DNA from: Massilia agri
Lineage (GTDB): Bacteria > Pseudomonadota > Gammaproteobacteria > Burkholderiales > Burkholderiaceae_D
DNA length: 64,000 nt
Reading direction: 5' to 3'
Assembly (NCBI RefSeq): GCF_024753255.1
Contig: NZ_JANUHA010000013.1
Span: 62,001-126,000 of the forward strand
The notes under the pieces were generated by a model, which saw only the letters and a program-made list of their open reading frames with translations, searched no databases and was not told the DNA's origin. Positions 34,594-40,747 of the stretch are shown piece after piece (position 1 is the stretch's first letter; the number at the start of each line of letters is the position of its first letter). The translations under genes and the position numbers were made by a program.

Positions 34594-35979
34594 TTATCCG
34601 GCGGCGTAGCCGCGGGTCGCCATGTCGGCCTTGACGCTGTCGTAGTACTGGTCGCTGATGCGGTACTTGAACATCAGGACGCCCATCAGGAAGTGGAAGA
34701 AGCCCGGGATCACCGACAGCATCAGGGCGATGCCCTGCAGCGCCAGCGCCGACTGTTCCTGGTTGGGCTGGTAGTGGAAGTAGTCCAGCAGGATGCCGAC
34801 CATGCCGCCCGCGATCGCCATGCCGGCCTTCTGGCAGACCGAAATGCCGCCGAAGGCGAAGCCCGACACCCGCTTGCCGGTCTTGACCTGGCCATAGTCG
34901 ATGGTCTCGGCGATCGCCGACCAGAACACCGGGGCGTGCAGGTCCACCACCAGGGACAGCATGAAGTACAGGACGAAGGCCAGCACGATGTCGCCCGGCT
35001 GCACCAGGAAGTAGATCATCAGGCTGATGACGGCGACCAGGATCTGCGAATTGCGGAACAGCTTGACCTTGCAGTAGAACTTGGTGGTCCAGGTGGACAC
35101 CACCATCGCCAGGATCGCCGCCGCCACGCCGGTGGACAGGAAGGCCGAGACGGTGGCGGTGTCGCCGCCGAGGTAGTACTTGGCGTAGTAGATCGCGACC
35201 GAGCCGCGGATCACGTAGCCGATGGTGCCGGTCACGCACACGGCGCACAGGATCAGCCACTGGTCATTGCGCATCAGGACGCGCACCTGGTCCATCAGCG
35301 GCTGTTTCTCGACCTTGTGGATGACGCGCTCGGTGGTGGTGAAGAAGCACAGCAGGAACAGCAGCACGCCCATCGCGGCCATCACCGCCATCGCGGCCTG
35401 GTAGCCGGTGGCCGGGTTGCCGGCATCCCACCAGCTGGCGAGCAGCGGAACGATGATGGTCACCATGAAGGCGCCGATCTTGGCGAAGAACAGGCGGTAG
35501 CCGTTGGCCGACAGGCGCTCCTGCGGATCGGAGGTGAGGCCGCTGATCAGGGAGATGTAGGGGATGCCGACGCCCGCCGTCATCAGGGTCATCAGGATGT
35601 AGGTCGAGTAGGCCCAGACCAGCTTGGCGTCATAGCCCCAGTCGGGCGTGGTGAAGACCAGGAAGACGCTCAGGCCGTAGGGCACGGCGAGCAGCAGCAG
35701 CCAGGGCCGGTAGCGCCCCCAGCGCGTCAGCACGGCGTCGGTCACCTGGCCCATCGCCAGGTCGGCGACGGCGCCGACGACCTTGACGGCCACGAACAGC
35801 GCCGCCAGGTCGGCCGTGTGGATGCCGTAGATGTCGGTGTAGAAGAAGGTGATGATCAGCATCATCGACGAGATCACCACATTGAGCGCCATGTCGCCTG
35901 CGCCGAAGCCCGCTTTTTCGAGGGTGGAGAGTTTTTGCGTGTGCTGCGCCAAAGCGCGGCCGGATGGGGGGCTTGTCAT
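34594..35979 (-). CDS. GPH family glycoside/pentoside:cation symporter (MFS)
   Basis: A 461-residue inner-membrane transporter with about 12 hydrophobic segments. The N-terminal LSTLEKAGFGAGDMALNVVISSMMLIITFFYTDIYGI and loop VADLAMGQVTDAVLTRWGRYRPWLL are signatures of the glycoside-pentoside-hexuronide:cation symporters (XynP, UidB, MelB relatives). Beside a cytoplasmic exo-arabinofuranosidase it probably imports arabino-oligosaccharides. ATG 35979 with ACAGGAGACGT upstream was chosen; the same 5' leader precedes the TonB receptor. First gene of its operon, under the promoter at 36018-36073. Confidence 0.92.
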   Translation of the reverse strand: MTSPPSGRALAQHTQKLSTLEKAGFGAGDMALNVVISSMMLIITFFYTDIYGIHTADLAALFVAVKVVGAVADLAMGQVTDAVLTRWGRYRPWLLLLAVPYGLSVFLVFTTPDWGYDAKLVWAYSTYILMTLMTAGVGIPYISLISGLTSDPQERLSANGYRLFFAKIGAFMVTIIVPLLASWWDAGNPATGYQAAMAVMAAMGVLLFLLCFFTTTERVIHKVEKQPLMDQVRVLMRNDQWLILCAVCVTGTIGYVIRGSVAIYYAKYYLGGDTATVSAFLSTGVAAAILAMVVSTWTTKFYCKVKLFRNSQILVAVISLMIYFLVQPGDIVLAFVLYFMLSLVVDLHAPVFWSAIAETIDYGQVKTGKRVSGFAFGGISVCQKAGMAIAGGMVGILLDYFHYQPNQEQSALALQGIALMLSVIPGFFHFLMGVLMFKYRISDQYYDSVKADMATRGYAAG

Positions 35980-36017
35980 ACGTCTCCTGTGCTTGCTTTT
36001 ATACATTTTTGACTTTG

Positions 36018-36073
36018 ATAGTAGGCGCTGGACTGAGATCAATCCAATCAATTTTTTGAGCGTTCCGATATCG
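36018..36073 (-). promoter_or_regulatory. Arabinan-regulon promoter before the GPH symporter operon
   Basis: On the minus strand: CGATATCG (36066-36073, a perfect palindrome), 15 bp, TGATTGG (36044-36050), 20 bp, TACTAT as -10 (36018-36023). The second upstream box at 12-bp distance is not evident on this side. The divergent promoter for the GH43 gene at 36238 starts 28 bp away. Confidence 0.77.
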
Positions 36074-36085
36074 TTTTACACATCA

Positions 36086-36168
36086 GTATCGGGTCTCTGC
36101 CGATACCGTTCCGGATATCGGCCGATGCTTATATGTGATTGGAAAAAACACAAGAAACTCTTCAACCT
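36086..36168 (+). promoter_or_regulatory. Arabinan-regulon promoter before the GH43/LamG gene
   Basis: On the plus strand: CGATACCG (36101-36108), 4 bp, GGATATCG (36113-36120), 15 bp, TGATTGG (36136-36142), 20 bp, then a poor -10 (CAACCT, 36163-36168). Just upstream, GTATCGG and CCGATAC (36086-36092 and 36100-36106) form a perfect 7-bp inverted repeat. Divergent from the symporter promoter, so two oppositely directed copies share one intergenic region. Confidence 0.68.
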
Positions 36169-36237
36169 GTGCATGCCGTCCATACGCCAGCCGGACCATG
36201 TTCCGCGCCACGGCCATTACAACTACGGAGACATGCA

Positions 36238-38580
36238 ATGAACATCACACTCGCACGATGGGGGATGGGGGCGCTCCTGGCCTCGTCCCTGCTATCCCAG
36301 AATGCCGCCGCCCAGGCCGGATTTACCCCGATCACCTTCAGGAACGCCTCGGTCCATGATCCTTCCGTGATCAAGACGAACGATGGCTGGTACGTGTTCG
36401 GCTCCCACCTCGCCGCCGCCAAAAGCGCCGACCTGATGAACTGGCAGCAGATCGCCAGCGGCGTCAGCGCCACCAATCCCCTGTTCCTGCGCGGCTCGGC
36501 GAACGTGCTCACCGAGCTGGCCGAAACTTTCAGCTGGGCGCAATCGGACACCTTGTGGGCAGCGGACGTGAAGCAGCTTGCCGACGGCAGGTTCTACATG
36601 TACTACAACGCCTGCAAGGGCGACTCTCCCCGCTCGGCGCTGGGGATCGCGGTGGCCGACCGCGTCGAGGGCCCGTATGTCGACAAGGGCGTCATCCTGC
36701 GCTCCGGCATGTGGGGACAGGCCAGCCACGACGGTACGATCTACGATGCGATGAAGCATCCGAACACGGTCGACCCGCACGTGTTTTCCGACAATGCCGG
36801 GCGCCTGTGGATGATCTACGGCTCCTACTCGGGCGGCATCTTCATCATGCAGATGAACCCCAGCAACGGCATGCCCCTGCCCGGCCAGGGATACGGCAAG
36901 CGCCTGATGGGCGGCAACCATAGCCGCATCGAAGGCGCCTACGTGATGTACAGCCCCGCCACCTCGCACTACTACCTGTTCACCTCCTTCGGCGGCCTGG
37001 ACGCCAATGGTGGCTACAATATGCGTGTGGCGCGTTCGCTCAGGCCGGACGGTCCCTATCTCGACGCCCAGGGCAAGGACATGGCCGAGGTCAGGTCGGA
37101 TCCGGCCAGGCCGCTGTTCGACGACGCCTCGATCGCACCGCACGGCGTCAAGCTGATGGGGAACTTCCTGTTCGACCGCAAGCTGGGCGAGCCGGGCACC
37201 GGCATCGGCACCGGCTATGTGTCGCCCGGCCACAATTCGGCCTGGTACGACGCCGCCACCGGCCAGTACTTCCTGATCTTCCATACGCGCTTTCCCGAGC
37301 GCGGCGAGCAGCACGAGATCCGCGTGCACCAGATGTTCATGAATGCCGACGGCTGGCCGGTCGTCGCGCCCTACCGCTATGCGAAGGAAAAGGCGGCGGC
37401 CGTGCGCCGCGAGTTCGTCGTCGGCGACTACCTGTACGTCAACCACGGCAAGGACATCTCGGCCGCGGTCAAGAAATCGCAGTCGATCACGCTGGGAAAT
37501 GATGGCAGGATCACAGGGGCGGTGACGGGGAGCTGGCGGCTGGCCGGGGCCAACAACGTCGAGCTGTTCTTGAACGGCGCCGCATCGCCGTACAAGGGCG
37601 TGTTCCTGAACCAGTGGAACGAAACGTTGCAGAGCTATGCCATGACCTTCTCGGCCCTGTCGCGCGAAGGGGTGGCGGTGTTCGGCAGCCGGCTGGTGCC
37701 GCGCACCGATGCGCAGGTAGTCAATGCGATTCATGCGGAACTCAGCCTGGGCAACACCGCTGCGGTGAGCGCCAACCTGAACCTGCCGACCTCGGCGACG
37801 CGCGGCGCCGTCATCGCCTGGACCTCTTCGAACCCGGCCGTCGTCAGCAATACCGGCGTCGTCACCCCGGCCGCCAATGACGTCACCCTGACCCTGAGCG
37901 CGCGCATCAGCAAGGGCACGGCCAGCGCCACCAAGACCTTCACCGTCACGGTGCGCAAGGCCGGCGGCCTGCTGGCGCACTACGGCTTCGAAGGCAACCT
38001 GCTCGACAGCAGCGGCCTTTCCGGGCCGGGCGCGGTGGTCGGCAGCCGCATCGACAGCGCCGGCGGCAGCATCGCTTTCGAGGCGGGCGTCCGGGGCAAT
38101 GCCGCCGTCTTCAACGGCGCCAGTGGCATCCGCCTGCCGAACGGTCTCATCTCGAGCAACAACTACACGGTGTCGCTCTGGCTCAAGCCCGCGCAGCTGA
38201 CGGCGCTCACGACCACCTTCTTCGGCGCAAGGACGCTTGACTCCTGGATCAGTCTGCTGCCGAAAGGGCATGACTTCGTTGGCGGCGCCTCGATGCTGTG
38301 GTCGGGAACGGCCTGGTATGACGCAGGGCTGGGCATGAACATCCCGGTGGGCCGCTGGTCGCACCTGGCGTTCACGGTGCGCAATGGCGCCGTCAATGTC
38401 TACGTGGATGGAACCAAGCGCTTCAGCGGCGGCAACTTCCCCAACGTGTTCACCACCACGAACAGCGTCTTCGCCCTCGGCGTGAACTGGTGGGATACGC
38501 CCTACAAGGGCTCCATGGACGAGCTGCGGATCTACGGCACGGCCCTGAGCGACGCCGAAGTGACTGCCCTCGCCCGCTGA
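36238..38580 (+). CDS. Exported multidomain GH43 arabinanase with Ig-like and LamG domains
   Basis: A 780-residue protein. Signal peptide (1-26), then a GH43 domain with SVHDPSVIKTNDGWYVFGSHLAAAKS (Asp41), NTVDPHVFSDNAGRLWMIYGSYSGG (Asp179) and HSRIEGAYVMYSP (Glu232), closest in form to the Bacillus endo-arabinanase AbnB. A C-terminal accessory domain of that enzyme follows (~390-510), then an atrophied bacterial Ig-like repeat (TSSNPAVVSNTGVVTP, about 540-605) and a LamG/concanavalin-like domain (LLAHYGFEGNLLDSSG... to the end). The LamG part probably binds the polysaccharide. Start ATG 36238 has ACGGAGACA upstream. It has its own copy of the locus promoter. Confidence 0.92.
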   Translation: MNITLARWGMGALLASSLLSQNAAAQAGFTPITFRNASVHDPSVIKTNDGWYVFGSHLAAAKSADLMNWQQIASGVSATNPLFLRGSANVLTELAETFSWAQSDTLWAADVKQLADGRFYMYYNACKGDSPRSALGIAVADRVEGPYVDKGVILRSGMWGQASHDGTIYDAMKHPNTVDPHVFSDNAGRLWMIYGSYSGGIFIMQMNPSNGMPLPGQGYGKRLMGGNHSRIEGAYVMYSPATSHYYLFTSFGGLDANGGYNMRVARSLRPDGPYLDAQGKDMAEVRSDPARPLFDDASIAPHGVKLMGNFLFDRKLGEPGTGIGTGYVSPGHNSAWYDAATGQYFLIFHTRFPERGEQHEIRVHQMFMNADGWPVVAPYRYAKEKAAAVRREFVVGDYLYVNHGKDISAAVKKSQSITLGNDGRITGAVTGSWRLAGANNVELFLNGAASPYKGVFLNQWNETLQSYAMTFSALSREGVAVFGSRLVPRTDAQVVNAIHAELSLGNTAAVSANLNLPTSATRGAVIAWTSSNPAVVSNTGVVTPAANDVTLTLSARISKGTASATKTFTVTVRKAGGLLAHYGFEGNLLDSSGLSGPGAVVGSRIDSAGGSIAFEAGVRGNAAVFNGASGIRLPNGLISSNNYTVSLWLKPAQLTALTTTFFGARTLDSWISLLPKGHDFVGGASMLWSGTAWYDAGLGMNIPVGRWSHLAFTVRNGAVNVYVDGTKRFSGGNFPNVFTTTNSVFALGVNWWDTPYKGSMDELRIYGTALSDAEVTALAR

Positions 38581-38606
38581 TCGAACGACGACTACAGGAT
38601 ACGAAC

Positions 38607-39179
38607 ATGAAGAATTTAGTGTTTTCACTTTCGCTGCTGCTTGCCTCGGCGGGCGCCTCCGCCGGTGTGATCGGCTTCGATGACCTGCCAGGCCTGGAAA
38701 CCGAGCCGATCGCCAATGGCTACGCGGGCTTCGACTGGGACGGCTTGGGCGCGATCCGGGCCGATGCCTATCCCGGCAGCGGCTATGCGGCCGGCACGGT
38801 ATCGTTCGCCAATGCAGCGTTCAACCACGACGGCGGCACCGCCGCGATCTCCAGGGCCGGTGGATTCAATTTCGTCGGCGCGTTTTTCACCTCCGCCTGG
38901 CTCGAGCAGGAACTCGCCTTCGAGGGCTGGCGCGACGGCGTGCTGGTGTATGCCAGCCCCGCATCGTACGTGATCGATACCGCCACGCCGCTGTGGATCG
39001 GCCTCGGCTGGTCGGGTATCGATACCCTGCTGATCTACAACAGCAGCGGCACGCAATGGGCCATGGATGAGTTCACGGTTCCGGAGCCCGCGTCGCTGTC
39101 CCTGCTCGGCGCCGCGCTGGCGGGGATGGCGCTGTCGCGCAGGCGCAGGCCGCTCGCAGGCGCCGGACCCGCACCGTAA
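38607..39179 (+). CDS. PEP-CTERM sorting-domain protein
   Basis: A 190-residue secreted protein. A signal peptide (MKNLVFSLSLLLASAGASA) is followed by an acidic, aromatic beta-rich domain starting GVIGFDDLPGLETEPIANGYAGFDWDGLG. The C-terminus has the sorting tripartite signal VPEPASLSLLGAALAGMALSRRRR: PEP motif, hydrophobic span and arginine cluster, recognised by exosortase-type systems in biofilm-forming Gram-negatives. It starts 26 bp after the arabinanase stop on the same strand, so the two may be co-transcribed. Function is not known; a surface or matrix protein is likely. No exosortase is in the window. Confidence 0.9.
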   Translation: MKNLVFSLSLLLASAGASAGVIGFDDLPGLETEPIANGYAGFDWDGLGAIRADAYPGSGYAAGTVSFANAAFNHDGGTAAISRAGGFNFVGAFFTSAWLEQELAFEGWRDGVLVYASPASYVIDTATPLWIGLGWSGIDTLLIYNSSGTQWAMDEFTVPEPASLSLLGAALAGMALSRRRRPLAGAGPAP

Positions 39180-39491
39180 TTCGCGGGGCGGTTTGAAAAA
39201 GAGGAAAGCGCGGTGGATACCCAGGCGCGGCAAGAACGCGCCTCGTGTTTGCGCGGGCAAGGGCCTGCGCTGCCGCCTTCCTCGCGCAGCGTGAGGAAGG
39301 CCTGAGAAAACCTCCTATTTGCCCTGAGAGCAACAAGCCCGTACACTGAACCGTTCCAGCGGTCTGTTTTCGGCCATGCGCGGCCACCGGAAGCTCAAGG
39401 TTGAATCATTAGCGGAAGTAATCCAAATACTTTTCTACAAGACAGACAAAGCAAAACTGCCTTGAACGGCAACTTCTAACGATTGCTTAGT
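39180..39491. other. Intergenic stretch with a 9-bp hairpin
   Basis: 312 bp without a recognisable gene. The only structure seen is GCCTTCCTC / GAGGAAGGC at 39275-39283 and 39293-39301, a perfect 9-bp stem with a 9-nt loop. It has no T-run on the plus strand, so it is at best a weak terminator for the PEP-CTERM gene. Base composition falls towards AT from about 39330 on, where the two unrecognised genes begin. Confidence 0.5.
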
Positions 39492-40118
39492 ATGGCGCAA
39501 CTCGACTTCTTTGGTCTCGACGAAGATTTCTACAGCTTGATGCAGTTTGTGTTTTCGGAGACGGACCTGATTGTCTATGAAGCCTATTCTCGGATTGACC
39601 ACGAAATTAGAAAACTAAGCTCCGTCGACGATTTGCGATCAATTGCGCATGAGCGCAAAGGTGGATGTTTCCTGCTTAGGTCATGGTCTCCGACCGTGAC
39701 AAATTCCCCCATCTTCCGAACTTTCGCGCTCCGCCCAGAAATTGGCGGTCATCGAACCTCACTGGAAGGATCAGGTCTCATGCAATTCGCGCAAGGGCGC
39801 ATTGAGAGTGGACTCCTTCATTCTTCGAGCTTCAGCCACTGGAATGAGGCGGGCGCGCTGCAGCGCAGCGCTTTACCAACCGAAGACATTGATTGGCACG
39901 CCATGCGCTTGATTTCAGGAAGAATTCACCGGCATGTGAGGAACAAGCTGGCAGTTGCCAAGCTCTACTCCGCGTCAGTTCTACCTGGCGCCTATGAGGC
40001 ACTCGGCCCTGGTCTCGGTATTTGGTACGGCGCCGAAGAGCATCGGCGAGATTCAGAGTCCATGATCGAGAGGCCTAACAGCTCACCCAAGCCAAGGCCG
40101 CTTCGCAACCCAACTTGA
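39492..40118 (+). CDS. Hypothetical protein, unrecognised
   Basis: A 208-residue predicted cytoplasmic protein with no signal peptide or membrane segment and no family I recognise. It starts MAQLDFFGLDEDFYSLMQFVFSETDLIVYEAYS and contains KGGCFLLRSW and a charged helix HAMRLISGRIHRHVRNKLAVAKLYS. The last part (ERPNSSPKPRPLRNPT) is low-complexity and basic. Codon use is much less GC-biased than the flanking genes, which suggests acquisition. The start could be the TTG at 39483, but ATG 39492 is more likely. It sits between the PEP-CTERM gene and the TonB receptor, unrelated to arabinan use by appearance. Confidence 0.65.
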   Translation: MAQLDFFGLDEDFYSLMQFVFSETDLIVYEAYSRIDHEIRKLSSVDDLRSIAHERKGGCFLLRSWSPTVTNSPIFRTFALRPEIGGHRTSLEGSGLMQFAQGRIESGLLHSSSFSHWNEAGALQRSALPTEDIDWHAMRLISGRIHRHVRNKLAVAKLYSASVLPGAYEALGPGLGIWYGAEEHRRDSESMIERPNSSPKPRPLRNPT

Positions 40119-40260
40119 TTCAGGTGCGGCATGGCCCCTCTCACAAACCACGAACTCCCGCCATGGGTCGGTCGCGGCCCTTTGCATAAGACTGTTTGCG
40201 GCCAGAAGCAAAAGTAGGTGGCCCAAAGACATTCAGATATTGGACTCATCGGAATATTGT

Positions 40261-40515
40261 ATGAATGAAGCTCAACCACTTCTCTGTGCAGCTGCCAACG
40301 CGGAAGTCCCGGCTTACCTCGTTCTCTGCCAGAAAGCGTATACCGTTACGGCACCGGTAAACGACGGCTGGTATGCTGAGAAAGACGGCATGCGTTTTCG
40401 GGCCGAAAGCTTGATTGAGCTGCTTGGACTTGTCAGCATGCATGAGGCACGTGGTAACAATTGGACAGCAGCGGATCAGGAGATTGATGACTTTTTGGCG
40501 AAATACAATCGTTGA
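40261..40515 (+). CDS. Small hypothetical protein, unrecognised
   Basis: An 84-residue protein starting MNEAQPLLCAAANAEVPAYLVLCQKAYTV, with VNDGWYAEKDGMRFRAESLIELLGLVSMHEARG and an acidic end (ADQEIDDFLAKYN). The size, acidity and single-domain look resemble small immunity-like proteins, but I do not recognise a family. Less GC-rich than neighbours, like the gene before it. The 142 bp between the two and the 232 bp after it contain nothing I can name apart from the terminator near 40700. The open frame extends upstream to a TTG at 40240. Confidence 0.55.
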   Translation: MNEAQPLLCAAANAEVPAYLVLCQKAYTVTAPVNDGWYAEKDGMRFRAESLIELLGLVSMHEARGNNWTAADQEIDDFLAKYNR

Positions 40516-40683
40516 ATTGTCCGCTTTGGGTTGGGGAGCGTACGTGCGCGGGGCCGGTTTATTCTGCGACGGCTTCGCAAGTATGGCCAGACATGGCGCC
40601 CACCCGGCTGTGCATCGTGAAGCAATTGCTGGGCATCCCGCTCAGAGTCTTCAATAGATAGCGCTGACAGCTCCAATGAAAAC

Positions 40684-40714
40684 GGGCGTTGCCGGTCTGA
40701 ACCGGGCAACGCCC
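40684..40714 (-). terminator. Hairpin terminator of the TonB receptor gene
   Basis: GGGCGTTGCC (40684-40693) pairs with GGCAACGCCC (40705-40714), a perfect 10-bp stem with an 11-nt loop, 34 bp after the receptor stop codon. On the minus strand it is followed by CGTTTTCATT. It can form on both strands, and the plus strand has CTTCTTGC after it. Confidence 0.8.
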
Positions 40715-40747
40715 TTCTTGCTACGCGATGTATTCGAGCGTCGGAGA

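Noticed and set aside
40119..40260. Pseudogene remains between the two unrecognised ORFs
   Set aside because: No stretch of recognisable protein was seen in any frame; it was left as plain intergenic DNA.
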